Below are positions 1-9,480 of a DNA stretch of 64,000 nucleotides, one piece after another. The DNA is from UBA12018 sp051656605. GTDB lineage: Bacteria > Bacteroidota > Bacteroidia > Bacteroidales > CAMTPD01. Location: NCBI GenBank assembly GCA_051656605.1, contig JBOGCF010000056.1:62001-126000 (forward strand). Reading direction: 5' to 3'. The position numbers and the translations under genes are program-made. Positions within the stretch are counted from its first letter, which is position 1, and every line of letters starts with the position of its first letter. Below the pieces are notes generated by a model that had not been told where the DNA came from, searched no databases, and was given only the letters and a program-made list of their open reading frames with translations.

Positions 1-1090
1 GGTAATAAAAGAACACTCCGATTTATTTGAAGTATACGCACTAACAGCCAATAATAACGTAGATCTACTTATCAGACAAGCTCGCGAGTTTATGCCTGAA
101 GTAGTAGTGATCGCCAACGAAACAAAATACCCCGAGTTAAAAGAAGCTCTGGAAGATCTACCCATCAAGGTATGGGGTGGCTCTGATGCGATTGCACAAG
201 TCGTACAAGCCGGACCCATCCATATGGTTTTGACCGCAATGGTCGGATATTCAGGTCTGAAGCCAACCATTGCAGCAATTAAAGCTAAAAAAGCAATTGC
301 TTTAGCAAACAAAGAAACACTTGTTGTTGCAGGTGGATTAATCACGCAACTAGCAAATGAGAACCAAGTTCCAATTTTGCCGGTAGACTCAGAGCATTCG
401 GCCATCTTTCAATGCATGGCAGGAGAGTGGAACAATCCGATCGAACGAATCTTACTTACAGCTTCGGGCGGTCCGTTTCGTACAACCTCATTGCAAGAGT
501 TGGCACATGTAACCAAAGCACAAGCCTTGAAACACCCCAATTGGGATATGGGAGCGAAGGTTACAATCGATTCGGCAACATTGATGAACAAAGGCTTTGA
601 GATGATCGAAGCAAAGTGGCTTTTCGATGTAAAGCCGGAGCAAATAGAAGTTGTGGTACATCCGCAATCGATCATTCACTCAATGGTTGAGTTTGAAGAT
701 GCTTCTATTAAAGCTCAACTCGGATTGCCGGATATGAAGTTGCCAATTCGTTATGCATTTTCATATCCGCAACGCCTCAAATGCAAAGCTCCACGTCTTA
801 GCTTTACGCAATACAACGAGTTTACTTTTGAGCAACCCGATATGATGCGTTTTCGCAATCTAGCTTTCGCGTACGAAGCCATTAAAACAGGCGGAAATAT
901 GCCATGCATACTTAATGCAGCAAACGAGATTGTGGTTGATGCCTTTTTGAAAGATCAAATCGGATTCCTGCAAATGAGTGATGTAATTGAACAAACCATG
1001 CAGAAAGCCGATTATATTGTGAACCCTTCATATGAAGATTACGTCGAGACCGATGCCATGGCGCGTCGTATTGCTCGCGAGTTATTCTGA
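1..1090 (+). CDS. dxr: 1-deoxy-D-xylulose 5-phosphate reductoisomerase, 5' end missing
   Basis: This is the second enzyme of the MEP isoprenoid pathway. It rearranges and reduces DXP to 2-C-methyl-D-erythritol 4-phosphate with NADPH in the cytosol. The reading frame is open from base 2 (VIKEHSDLFEVYALTANNN) into the first in-frame ATG at 92, so the gene enters from the left edge and the Rossmann nucleotide-binding start is missing. Family hallmarks remain: the ANKETLV segment, DSEHSA with metal-binding Asp and Glu, the SGGPFR flexible-loop region, and the HPQSIIHSMVEF stretch followed by the C-terminal helical domain. The stop lies 22 bp before rseP, so the two are probably cotranscribed, a common arrangement in bacteria. 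Identity is very secure; only the N-terminus is unknown. Confidence 0.97.
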   Translation, partial: VIKEHSDLFEVYALTANNNVDLLIRQAREFMPEVVVIANETKYPELKEALEDLPIKVWGGSDAIAQVVQAGPIHMVLTAMVGYSGLKPTIAAIKAKKAIALANKETLVVAGGLITQLANENQVPILPVDSEHSAIFQCMAGEWNNPIERILLTASGGPFRTTSLQELAHVTKAQALKHPNWDMGAKVTIDSATLMNKGFEMIEAKWLFDVKPEQIEVVVHPQSIIHSMVEFEDASIKAQLGLPDMKLPIRYAFSYPQRLKCKAPRLSFTQYNEFTFEQPDMMRFRNLAFAYEAIKTGGNMPCILNAANEIVVDAFLKDQIGFLQMSDVIEQTMQKADYIVNPSYEDYVETDAMARRIARELF

Positions 1091-1112
1091 AATCAAATTT
1101 ATTAAAAGATAA

Positions 1113-2435
1113 ATGGAAGTAATTGCAATCAGAGCACTACAGCTCATTCTCAGCATCTCATTACTTGTGCTTATTCACGAGTTTGGGCATTTTATATTTG
1201 CACGAATATTTAAAATCAAAGTTGAAAAGTTCTATCTATTCTTCGACCCTTGGTTTTCATTGTTCAAGTTCAAACCTAAAAACAGCGATACTGAGTACGG
1301 AATCGGATGGTTGCCACTGGGTGGATACGTAAAGATTTCGGGAATGATCGACGAATCGATGGATCGCGAACAATTGGCAAAGCCGGCCCAACCATGGGAG
1401 TTTCGGTCCAAACCGGCATGGCAACGCCTGTTGGTTATGGTAGGAGGTGTGGTCATGAACTTTATCCTAGCCTTCTTTATCTATTCGATGATTCTTTTTG
1501 CTTGGGGCGAAAGCTACATTCCATTGAGCAATGCAAAGTTCGGAATGGAGTTTAGCCAGACAGCTAAGAATGTAGGGTTTGAAGACGGTGACATCTTAGT
1601 ATCAGCAGACGGTAAACCACTTGAGCGTTTTGGTGAAGCAACCATTCGTGAAGTGGCAGAGGCAAAAGAAGTAACAGTACTTCGTGATGGCAAAGACGTT
1701 AGAATCAATATGCCGGCCGACTTTATGCAACAGCTGATCCGCGACAAACAAGGTTTTGCAAACTTTATCGTTCCGATGGAGATTCGTGAAGTGGTAGCAA
1801 ACTCTCCGGCTGCAATAGCAAAACTGGAGGTAAACGACCGTATTGTTGCAATCAACCAGGTGCCAACGCCAAGCATTTTAGACGTACAAGAGCAATTCTT
1901 ACAGAATAAATCAAAAACTGTCGACGTTCAACTGGAACGTAACGATCAATATGTTGTAATTCCGGTTACACTCGACTCCCTTGGTCACATGGGTATTTAT
2001 ATGAAACCAATGGATGAAGTCTTTGATGTAGCAGTAAAGAAATACAGCTTCTTTGAGTCGTTCCCTGCAGGTATTAAGATGGGAATTGGCAAACTCACCG
2101 GTTACGTAAGCGACCTTAAGTATGTATTTACAAAAGAAGGAGCATCAAGCGTAGGCGGTTTCGGTACGATTGCCAAGCTATTCCCTGAAGTATTCAATGC
2201 ATACGCATTCTGGAGTATGACAGCATTCTTGTCGATCATGCTCGGAGTTATGAACATTCTTCCAATTCCGGCACTAGACGGAGGTCACGTACTGTTCTTA
2301 CTTTATGAAGTAATTACACGTCGTAAACCAAACGAGAAGTTTATCGAATACGCGCAAATGATTGGTATGGTACTTCTATTCGGCCTATTGATCTTTGCAA
2401 ATGGAAACGATTTGTTCCGTGCTATCTTCGGATAA
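1113..2435 (+). CDS. rseP: RIP zinc metalloprotease RseP (site-2 protease)
   Basis: This is an intramembrane zinc metalloprotease of the S2P family, which cleaves transmembrane anti-sigma factors or signal-peptide remnants in the inner membrane. The first helix carries the HExxH motif as HEFGH (H22, E23, H26), and the last part carries the third zinc-ligand region as LDGGH in NILPIPALDGGH. Between them are two PDZ-like regions (about residues 140-210 and 220-300). Four membrane segments are apparent, two before the PDZ region and two at the C-terminus. The 440-residue length is normal for Bacteroidetes homologues. It sits 22 bp downstream of dxr. The physiological substrate, for example an ECF-sigma regulator, cannot be told from the window. 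Confidence 0.96.
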   Translation: MEVIAIRALQLILSISLLVLIHEFGHFIFARIFKIKVEKFYLFFDPWFSLFKFKPKNSDTEYGIGWLPLGGYVKISGMIDESMDREQLAKPAQPWEFRSKPAWQRLLVMVGGVVMNFILAFFIYSMILFAWGESYIPLSNAKFGMEFSQTAKNVGFEDGDILVSADGKPLERFGEATIREVAEAKEVTVLRDGKDVRINMPADFMQQLIRDKQGFANFIVPMEIREVVANSPAAIAKLEVNDRIVAINQVPTPSILDVQEQFLQNKSKTVDVQLERNDQYVVIPVTLDSLGHMGIYMKPMDEVFDVAVKKYSFFESFPAGIKMGIGKLTGYVSDLKYVFTKEGASSVGGFGTIAKLFPEVFNAYAFWSMTAFLSIMLGVMNILPIPALDGGHVLFLLYEVITRRKPNEKFIEYAQMIGMVLLFGLLIFANGNDLFRAIFG

Positions 2436-2473
2436 TCCCATTTTGTTTACATAAATTTAAACAACATCTCATT

Positions 2474-2509
2474 CATGCTTGTTCTTTTTAGTAAAAGAGG
2501 ACAAGCATG
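2474..2509 (+). promoter_or_regulatory. Hairpin enclosing the start codon of the NlpE-like gene
   Basis: CATGCTTGT (2474-2482) is the exact reverse complement of ACAAGCATG (2501-2509). Inside it TCTTTT (2483-2488) pairs with AAAAGA (2493-2498), with a two-base GG bulge and a TAGT loop. The last three bases of the right arm are the ATG of the downstream gene (2507-2509). No T-run follows, so it does not look like a terminator. It would hide the start codon in the mRNA. A regulatory role is inferred. Confidence 0.55.
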
Positions 2510-3208
2510 AAATTTAATGTACTATTCGTATCGTTGTGCGCATTGTTGATGAGTATATCATGCACAACCAAAACTGCGCAACAAGTAAATTTTGAGCTCG
2601 AAGGAGCTTGGGTGGAAAAAACACCACAAGGTGTAATGCACGGATTTATACTCGACACTTTGGGCAAAGCCGCATCATTAAATATGGCAAACTTGGAGTA
2701 TACCAGTTGGGAGCAAAAGAATGGCAATCTCATTCTTTATGGCGTTACAACCGGTGGTAGTTTAGATGTCGAGTTTGCCGATACGATGAAGATTGTTCGA
2801 GTACGCGATGGCGAACTTGTAACAAAGAAAGGTGAGTTTGAACACATCTATTACGATCAAGATATTCGTCACTTTGAAGGAACATTACCTTGTGCCGACT
2901 GTCAGGGCATTCGCAGTAGAGTTGCTTTGTTTAATAAACCGGGAAGTAGCGAAGGTTTGTTTATCCTATCCAATACTTATTTGGGAGCAAACGATGGCAA
3001 GAATGAAACCTTTATCACCGAAGGAAATTGGACTACCCTCAAAGGCACGACAAAGAATCCGGACGCAGTCGTTTATCAATTATACAAAGGCTTGGATCTT
3101 GAAGGCGTATATGAACTTCGCAACGACCAATTGATTATGCTCGGTGAAGGTGGAGAACCAACACCGTCTGAAGCTGATTATACCTTGAAGCAAGTAACGT
3201 TCGAATAA
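2507..3208 (+). CDS. NlpE-like copper-resistance/stress lipoprotein
   Basis: A predicted outer-membrane or periplasmic lipoprotein of 233 residues. The N-terminus is a lipoprotein signal peptide ending in a lipobox-like SISC (Cys at about residue 19). The NlpE signature GTLPCADCQGI, with the CxxC pair, lies near residues 126-136 and is followed by the small barrel characteristic of the NlpE N-terminal domain. In E. coli NlpE senses surface contact and envelope or copper stress through Cpx; Bacteroidetes homologues are usually uncharacterised. An unassigned segment of about 100 residues precedes the NlpE domain. The gene faces a heavy-metal efflux operon across a shared terminator, so a metal-stress link is plausible but is inference. 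Its start codon is embedded in a strong hairpin. Confidence 0.8.
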   Translation: MKFNVLFVSLCALLMSISCTTKTAQQVNFELEGAWVEKTPQGVMHGFILDTLGKAASLNMANLEYTSWEQKNGNLILYGVTTGGSLDVEFADTMKIVRVRDGELVTKKGEFEHIYYDQDIRHFEGTLPCADCQGIRSRVALFNKPGSSEGLFILSNTYLGANDGKNETFITEGNWTTLKGTTKNPDAVVYQLYKGLDLEGVYELRNDQLIMLGEGGEPTPSEADYTLKQVTFE

Positions 3209-3233
3209 AAAATTCATCACATATCAGGTTAGA

Positions 3234-3282
3234 AAAAAGCCGCTGCAGCTATTCATTCATCGAATAGTTGTAGCGGCTTTTT
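3234..3282. terminator. Bidirectional intrinsic terminator
   Basis: A long imperfect stem (AAAAAGCCGCT...CTATTC / GAATAG...AGCGGCTTTTT) has a 7-nt loop, an A-run on the left and a T-run on the right. It lies between the convergent NlpE-like and DUF488 genes and can serve both. Confidence 0.85.
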
Positions 3283-3284
3283 AG

Positions 3285-3812
3285 TTAGTCAGCCTTGTAG
3301 GAGAGCCGACCGTTGATGATGTGAGCCGGAGCTGTGTAAGGATGTTCCTTCTCTTGTCCTACTCCCATAATATGAAATACTTGCCAACCTTTCCATTTCA
3401 TGTAGTCCGAAACAAGCGAACGGTGACAACGCCACCATACCGCTTCGGCACACATAATAGCAGTTCGTTTTTGTGAAGCGAGATGTTCCAATTCAGCAAT
3501 TCCGGCTTTGAACGGATCCGTTTCCATATAATCGGCATAACCACGAAACGAAACCGAGCGCCAGCCGGTATTGTCAGAATCTTTTCGCATTTTACGCCTG
3601 CCTCCCAGATCCTTTAAATAGATGTATTGAATACCTACCTGAGGTAGCTTCTCCATTAAATTCTCTTGATCAAACTGCGGAAACTTTCTCGAGCCGGGCA
3701 AACTGCGCACATCTGCCACCACTTCGATATTGAACGAAAGAAGCATATCAATGAATGTTTCCAACGTATGAGTCGAATGACCAATGGTCCACAACGAGTG
3801 AATGGCAGACAT
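3285..3812 (-). CDS. DUF488 family protein
   Basis: A 175-residue cytosolic protein with the complete DUF488 motif set: WTIGHST near the N-terminus, DVRSLPGSR around residues 36-44, the FRGYADYM segment, and MCAE..WWRCHR around 118-127. The family is widespread and its biochemical role is not established; conserved Arg, Cys and His residues suggest nucleic-acid or small-ligand binding. It is the last gene of a minus-strand run, 12 bp after the TolC-like gene, so it is probably transcribed with the metal-efflux operon, and it stops just before the shared terminator. Family assignment is certain; function is unknown. Confidence 0.93.
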   Translation of the reverse strand: MSAIHSLWTIGHSTHTLETFIDMLLSFNIEVVADVRSLPGSRKFPQFDQENLMEKLPQVGIQYIYLKDLGGRRKMRKDSDNTGWRSVSFRGYADYMETDPFKAGIAELEHLASQKRTAIMCAEAVWWRCHRSLVSDYMKWKGWQVFHIMGVGQEKEHPYTAPAHIINGRLSYKAD

Positions 3813-3824
3813 ATCACAAACGTA

Positions 3825-5003
3825 TTATAGTTTATACTTGTAAATATCAGCCATTGCTTTCTGATATTGATTTTGCAATTGCAAGTAGTTTTGTCGGCTT
3901 TGATACAGGGTAGAAAGCTCAATAAAATACTCAATCAACGAGATATTTCCGGCACGAAAAGCTTTGTTGAGCAGCGTTTCGTTGTTTTGCAAACTCAACG
4001 CCTTTGCGTATTCATCCATCGATTGCTTCAAGGTTTCTGCTTGCTGCAAACTTTGTAGCAACTGACTTTGCACGTCACTTTGCACCGCTTGCAGTTGCAT
4101 GTCGGTATAGATCGCCTGCGATTTGGCACTCTTTACCGTATTCTTATTTTCAAAAAGAGGAATACTTACACCCACCGTAAAACCATTAAACTGTTCCCCT
4201 TTACCAAAGTCACGTTTAAAACCAAGTTCGAACTTCGGCAAAGCCAAAGCCTTATTTACAGAAACTTGTTTGCGAGCTACATCTCCGGCATGTTTTAGTG
4301 CGATTAGTGAAGCATTAGCTCCGGTAGCTTCTAGCAGCAACTCCTCCTTGCTTGGCAAAGCAAACGAATCGGGATATTGCGTAAGACTGAAATCAATTGC
4401 TGCGCCACCGTTCAAGTTGCGCAACTCTTCCATCTTATTGTCATAGGCAACTTTATTCAAGTTGGCCTCCGTCTTGATGTTGAGAAACTCGAGTTCGATC
4501 TTATTCTTCTCCAGTATATTGGCATCCCCATTCTTGAAACGTGTTTCGTACAACTCAGCCAATTCGCGTGCATTCTCTTGTCTTTCTTTCAGCATTTGCT
4601 GTTGTTGTTTCAAGAAGATGAGATCGATACATACCTGTTTTGCCTGTAGTAAAATGTTTTGTCTAAACTCTGTTGCTTGAGCATTGTATTCTTGCTCCTT
4701 AAGTTTCGAGAGTTTATTCTTATTCGAATATACCGTAGGAAAGTCAAACGCTTGCGAAACTGTCAACTCTCCGTTTTTACCCAACGACGAAGGAGAGCCA
4801 AACAAATAATCATATTGCACCGTAGGGTTTTGCAGGTAATTACCTACATAAGCCCCTTCTCGCATAGCCTTAGTCAGTTGTGCATTCGCCTGGAGCGAAC
4901 GGTTGTTTTGCGCTACGCTTTGCAGCACATCCGAGATCGTATTTTGAGCCTCTGCTGCCGAAGCGGCAAGCAGAAGCAGGAAAGAAGCTATAATTGTTCT
5001 CAT
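3825..5003 (-). CDS. cusC: TolC/CusC-like outer-membrane efflux protein
   Basis: Outer-membrane channel of a tripartite heavy-metal efflux pump. The 392-residue protein has a signal peptide (MRTIIASFLLLLAASAAEA), then long heptad-rich helices typical of the OEP/TolC fold, and ends in a Lys/Tyr-rich tail after QKAMADIYKYKL. There is no lipobox, unlike E. coli CusC. It stops 12 bp before DUF488 and starts 3 bp after the stop of the RND pump gene, so translation is closely coupled. The metal specificity (Cu/Ag versus Zn/Co/Cd) cannot be set from this subunit. The cusC symbol is by analogy. Confidence 0.9.
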   Translation of the reverse strand: MRTIIASFLLLLAASAAEAQNTISDVLQSVAQNNRSLQANAQLTKAMREGAYVGNYLQNPTVQYDYLFGSPSSLGKNGELTVSQAFDFPTVYSNKNKLSKLKEQEYNAQATEFRQNILLQAKQVCIDLIFLKQQQQMLKERQENARELAELYETRFKNGDANILEKNKIELEFLNIKTEANLNKVAYDNKMEELRNLNGGAAIDFSLTQYPDSFALPSKEELLLEATGANASLIALKHAGDVARKQVSVNKALALPKFELGFKRDFGKGEQFNGFTVGVSIPLFENKNTVKSAKSQAIYTDMQLQAVQSDVQSQLLQSLQQAETLKQSMDEYAKALSLQNNETLLNKAFRAGNISLIEYFIELSTLYQSRQNYLQLQNQYQKAMADIYKYKL

Positions 5004-5006
5004 ATC

Positions 5007-8000
5007 TTAAGCCTTACTGTATTTCTTATTCAACAAATAGTAAACAATCGGAATAATCAATCCGTTTAGCAACGTCGAACTGAGCAATCCGCCCAGAATC
5101 ACTTTTGCCATCGGGCTTTGAATCTCATTCCCCGGCAAGTCGCCACCCAATGCAAGCGGAATCAAAGCCAATGCAGAGGTAAGAGCTGTCATCAAGATCG
5201 GATTCAATCTGTCGAGCGAACCAATCATAATCGATTGCATCAAGTCATGACCCCGTTTGCGCAAGTCGTTGTAATGCGATATCAACAACATACCGTTGCG
5301 GGTAGCAATACCAAACAACGAAATAAAACCGATGATGGCCGGAATACTGATAATACCCGAGCTCAAACGGATGCTAATCACACCACCAATCAGCGCTAAG
5401 GGCAGATTCAATAAAATCACAGCCGATTGCGAAACACTTCTAAATTCGTTGAAGAGAAGTAGGAAAATGACCAGAATAGAGAAGATCGATGTAATCATCA
5501 ACGTTTGCGAAGCGGCCTGTTCACTTTCAAACTGACCTCCGTATTCGATGTGATACCCTTCGGGAAGTTGCACTTTCGTATCGATGATGTTTTGAATATC
5601 ATTCACCACACCACGCAAATCACGTCCGGCTACGTTGGCCGATATCACAATCTTACGTTGCACATTCTCGCGGTTGATCGTATTTGGCCCGGTCGAAGAC
5701 TCTACGTTTGCAATATACGATAATGGTATTTTGCGACCGTTTGCATCAACGATCAAGTTCTTGATCTTTTCAGCTTCATCTTTGTAGTTATCGTTCACTT
5801 TCACGGTAAGGTCAAACGATTTGTTACCTTCATATACTTGCGAAACCGTTTGTCCGGCAAGCATCACCTCTACATATTCGGCAAATTCCGGCAAAGTGAT
5901 ACCATACTTGGCAAGCATATCTCGTTTGGGAACAATCTTCAATTGCGGACGCTCCACTTGTTGTTCTACATTCAAGTCGGCAATCCCTTTCACACCTTCA
6001 ATGTTTTGTTTGATCTGATTCCCCAATGAGAATAGTTTGTTCAGATCGGGACCAAACAATTTGATCGCAATGTTGGCTTTGGTACCCGAAAGCATCGCAT
6101 CGATACGGTGCGATATCGGTTGGCCGATTTCAATATTTGCCCCCGGAATCACTTTGAACTTTTCACGCAACTCGGCCAATACTTCGTCTCGAGATCGATC
6201 TTCCAAGATAAAAGGCGCCTCTATCTCAGAAACGTTTACACCCAAGGCATGTTCATCCAATTCGGCACGTCCGGTTTTGCGTGCTACGGTTTGCACTTCA
6301 GGAATGGTCATTAAGATCTCCTCAGCCATACGTCCCAGTTTATCCGACTCTTCGAGCGAAACACCAGGCATCGTACTTACGTTTACCGTAAACGATCCTT
6401 CGTTGAAAGCCGGGAGGAAGCTACGTCCCAACGTGAAGAATACCACAAGAGATACCACAAAAAGAGCGGCGGTACTACCCAATACAATGCGTTTGTGATG
6501 CATTGCCCAAGCAAGAATCTTGGCATATACCTCTTTAACCTTACGAGCAACGTACGGTTCTTTATCTAGTTTTTTATCTTCTTTGCGACTGCCAAGCAAA
6601 TAGGAGCAAAGCACCGGAGTAAGCGTTAGCGCAACAACGGTAGATGCAAACAAGGCAACGATAAATGAAATACCCAGTGGCACAAGCATGCGTCCTTCCA
6701 TTCCGGTAAGGAAAAATAGCGGAACAAAACTCACCACAATAATCAAGGTTGAGTTCAAGATTGGCATACGTACCTCCTTCGAAGCTTCAAATACAACGGT
6801 AATGACCGACTTGCGTTCTTCCTCGGGTTTTTGTCTATTCTCCCGCAATCGTTTAAACACGTTTTCCACATCCACAATCGCATCATCCACGAGCGAACCA
6901 ATCGCAATGGCCATACCTCCTAAACTCATGGTGTTGATGGTAAGTCCCAAAAGTTTCAAGGTCAATACCGAAACCAACAACGAAAGCGGCAATGCAATCA
7001 AGGAGATCAGCGTAGTACGCACATTCATCAAGAAGAAGAACAATACAATTACGACAAAGATAGCCCCTTCGTAAAGCGACTTTTGTACGTTACTGATCGA
7101 GCTTTCTATAAAGCGCGCTTGGCGAAATATATCGGTAGAGATGTGTACATCTTTCGGAAGTTGCTTTTGAATCTCTTCTACAGACTTATCAATCTTTTTG
7201 GTAAGTTCGATGGTACTCGTGTTGGGCTGTTTGGTAATCGTAATCAACACGGCAGGGATGGTGCGTTCAGAAGCAATACCCAGTTTCGGAGCCTTTGCCC
7301 CAATGGTAATATCGGCAATGTTTTCGAGTAAGATCGGCACATCGTTCACGCTTTTGATTACACTCTTACCCAACATCGTCGTGTCTGCCGTAGAAACCAT
7401 TCCGCGTACAATGTATTCGTTGCCATATTCGTAAAGAACACCACCCGAAGCATTCTTATTCATATCCTGCACTACCTGCATCACCTCGTCGAGAGCAACG
7501 CCGTAATGCTTCATACGCGCAGGGTCAAGTAATATCTGAAACTCTTTGATGTCGCCACCCAACACGGTAACTTGTGCCACACCTCCGGTAGAAAGCAAAC
7601 GCGGACGAATGGTCCAGTCGGCAATGGTACGCAGGTCTTGCAGCGAAGTAGAATCGGAAGTAAGACCGATGATCATTAATTCTCCTAAGATGGAAGACTG
7701 TGGGCCGAGGGTTGGTTTTCCTACATTCGAAGGCAAAGCCTCACCCAGTACGGCTAGTTTTTCCGAAACAATCTGGCGTGCACGATAGATGTCGGTACCC
7801 CAGTTGAATTCAACCCAAACTACCGAAAAACCGGTCGTTGAAGAAGAGCGTACCCGGCGCACATCCGTAGCACCGTTTAGAGCCGTTTCGACCGGAAACG
7901 TAACCAATCGCTCCACTTCTTCGGGAGCCATTCCATTGGCTTCGGTCATTACCACCACCGTAGGTGCATTTAAATCCGGAAAAACGTCCACATCCATTTT

Positions 8001-8096
8001 GAATGCGGTATATGTTCCTGCAAAAAGAAGCAGGATAGCCCCGACAAGCACAACGATACGGTTGTGAAGCGAGAAGTGTATGATTTTATTTAGCAT
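5007..8096 (-). CDS. cusA: CusA/CzcA family heavy-metal efflux RND transporter
   Basis: Inner-membrane proton-driven pump of the heavy-metal efflux (HME) subfamily of RND transporters. Its 1,029 residues contain the expected twelve membrane helices and two large periplasmic loops. The charged TM4 motif is visible as AIGSLVDDAIVDVEN, with Asp residues and the Glu that carry protons in HME pumps. The N-terminus (LLLFAGTYTAFKMDVDVFPDLNAPTV) is family-typical. The periplasmic stretch TGRAELDEHALGVN stands where CusA and CzcA differ, so the metal remains open. It lies between the adaptor and channel genes (37 bp and 3 bp gaps). The cusA symbol marks the family, not a proven substrate. Confidence 0.95.
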   Translation of the reverse strand: MLNKIIHFSLHNRIVVLVGAILLLFAGTYTAFKMDVDVFPDLNAPTVVVMTEANGMAPEEVERLVTFPVETALNGATDVRRVRSSSTTGFSVVWVEFNWGTDIYRARQIVSEKLAVLGEALPSNVGKPTLGPQSSILGELMIIGLTSDSTSLQDLRTIADWTIRPRLLSTGGVAQVTVLGGDIKEFQILLDPARMKHYGVALDEVMQVVQDMNKNASGGVLYEYGNEYIVRGMVSTADTTMLGKSVIKSVNDVPILLENIADITIGAKAPKLGIASERTIPAVLITITKQPNTSTIELTKKIDKSVEEIQKQLPKDVHISTDIFRQARFIESSISNVQKSLYEGAIFVVIVLFFFLMNVRTTLISLIALPLSLLVSVLTLKLLGLTINTMSLGGMAIAIGSLVDDAIVDVENVFKRLRENRQKPEEERKSVITVVFEASKEVRMPILNSTLIIVVSFVPLFFLTGMEGRMLVPLGISFIVALFASTVVALTLTPVLCSYLLGSRKEDKKLDKEPYVARKVKEVYAKILAWAMHHKRIVLGSTAALFVVSLVVFFTLGRSFLPAFNEGSFTVNVSTMPGVSLEESDKLGRMAEEILMTIPEVQTVARKTGRAELDEHALGVNVSEIEAPFILEDRSRDEVLAELREKFKVIPGANIEIGQPISHRIDAMLSGTKANIAIKLFGPDLNKLFSLGNQIKQNIEGVKGIADLNVEQQVERPQLKIVPKRDMLAKYGITLPEFAEYVEVMLAGQTVSQVYEGNKSFDLTVKVNDNYKDEAEKIKNLIVDANGRKIPLSYIANVESSTGPNTINRENVQRKIVISANVAGRDLRGVVNDIQNIIDTKVQLPEGYHIEYGGQFESEQAASQTLMITSIFSILVIFLLLFNEFRSVSQSAVILLNLPLALIGGVISIRLSSGIISIPAIIGFISLFGIATRNGMLLISHYNDLRKRGHDLMQSIMIGSLDRLNPILMTALTSALALIPLALGGDLPGNEIQSPMAKVILGGLLSSTLLNGLIIPIVYYLLNKKYSKA

Positions 8097-8133
8097 CGTA
8101 AATTCGTTTTTTTATGTAAGACAGAAATACAGA

Positions 8134-9348
8134 TTAGTGACTGTGACCATGAGGAATAGCCGATGACATCGAAGCCAGTTTTACCTGCATAGCTCCTTTA
8201 GTCACCACAACCTCACCCGGTTTTAGTCCCGACAAAATCTGTACCTCGCTACCATTATCACCACCCAGTGTAACTTCCTGTTTGCTATATCCCTCTTCAT
8301 CCAGTTGGACAAACACATAGTAGACTCCTTGCTCTTCGATCAATGCCGAAAGCGGAACCACCAATGCTTCACGGATAGGCGAGGAGATCAAAAAGACCTC
8401 AACAAACGAACCCGGAACAATGTCGCCCACGTTGTTGAATGCAAACGTTACAGGGATGTAAAACGAATTGTTGCCCGAAGCTTTTCCGAACGAAACCAAT
8501 CGTCCGTCTAACTTCGATAACTCATATACCGTATTATCATAAGGAGTTTTAAAGTTGGCCGAAGTAATTGTACTTAGCTCTTTGTAGTATTTTTCAGGAA
8601 CCTCGGCGCGTAACTGCAATTGCTTGTTTTGCGATATCACGGCAATAGGCTGACCTACCGAAACAAACTCACCCTCGTTTACAAGGCGGCTTTTGAGGTA
8701 ACCCGATATTGGAGCCGTTACGCGTGTTCCTTGTGCCGATTGACTTTTTGCAAGAGCCTGATACGATAAGCGTGCAGTCTCGAAGTTCGATTTTACCGCG
8801 TCAAACTCCTTTTGCGAAATGATTTGATCTTTTACCAATTCTTGCGCGCGGTCATATTCCTTTTGTGCCGTATTAAAAGCGATGCGCGCTTTGGCGGCCG
8901 GATCACCGTCGGCGATATTCTTCGACGAAATCGTCACGATGGTTTCTCCTCCTTTTACGGCACTACCTTCAGTGGTAGCGGCATTGTTGAACGAGATTAC
9001 CCCCGAAGTGGTAGCCACAATCGTAGTTTCGTCGCCTTGAGCCGCTTGTATTTGTCCACTTGTACGGATGATACGGTTAAAGTCGCGCGGCTCAAGTTTC
9101 AGTGTTTGTAAGCCGGTTTTCTCTGCTTGTTGTTTGGTAAAGATAATTTCGTCGGCATGCGATTCTCCGCCAGTTGCCTCGGCATGATCATGCCCTTCGT
9201 GCTCATCGTGATTGTGATCGGCCGTAGCGTGGTTATCTTCCGGACCATGATTGTGTCCTTCGTGAGCATCTTTACCATTGCATGAAACAAGAATACTTAC
9301 CGCGGCAAACGGTAAGATGTAGAAGAAGTTCGATATATTTTTTTTCAT
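8134..9348 (-). CDS. cusB: Efflux RND periplasmic adaptor (CusB/CzcB type), His-rich
   Basis: Membrane-fusion protein linking pump and channel. The N-terminus is a lipoprotein signal with the Cys in ILVSCNGK at about residue 23. Immediately after comes an unusually His/Asp/Glu-rich stretch (about residues 28-66, containing HEGHNHG, HNHDEHEGHDH) and the protein ends in HGHSH; both ends look like metal-scavenging segments. The central part has the barrel-sandwich and coiled-coil hairpin order of HlyD/CusB adaptors (IVATTSGVISFN..., then VTAPISGYLKSRLVNEG, and the beta-barrel domain). The His-rich termini favour Zn, Co, Ni or Cu over a drug substrate. It is the first pump gene of the operon. Confidence 0.94.
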   Translation of the reverse strand: MKKNISNFFYILPFAAVSILVSCNGKDAHEGHNHGPEDNHATADHNHDEHEGHDHAEATGGESHADEIIFTKQQAEKTGLQTLKLEPRDFNRIIRTSGQIQAAQGDETTIVATTSGVISFNNAATTEGSAVKGGETIVTISSKNIADGDPAAKARIAFNTAQKEYDRAQELVKDQIISQKEFDAVKSNFETARLSYQALAKSQSAQGTRVTAPISGYLKSRLVNEGEFVSVGQPIAVISQNKQLQLRAEVPEKYYKELSTITSANFKTPYDNTVYELSKLDGRLVSFGKASGNNSFYIPVTFAFNNVGDIVPGSFVEVFLISSPIREALVVPLSALIEEQGVYYVFVQLDEEGYSKQEVTLGGDNGSEVQILSGLKPGEVVVTKGAMQVKLASMSSAIPHGHSH

Positions 9349-9480
9349 CGTTAGCTATTTTATTATGTGAAAGAGATATAGATATAACAAACCGATACAT
9401 GAAAAAGACTACGAGTGGCGTAGAAATTCATGTCGGAAATTCACGATAGATCAATATCTGCAATCAGAAATTGATCCGAA

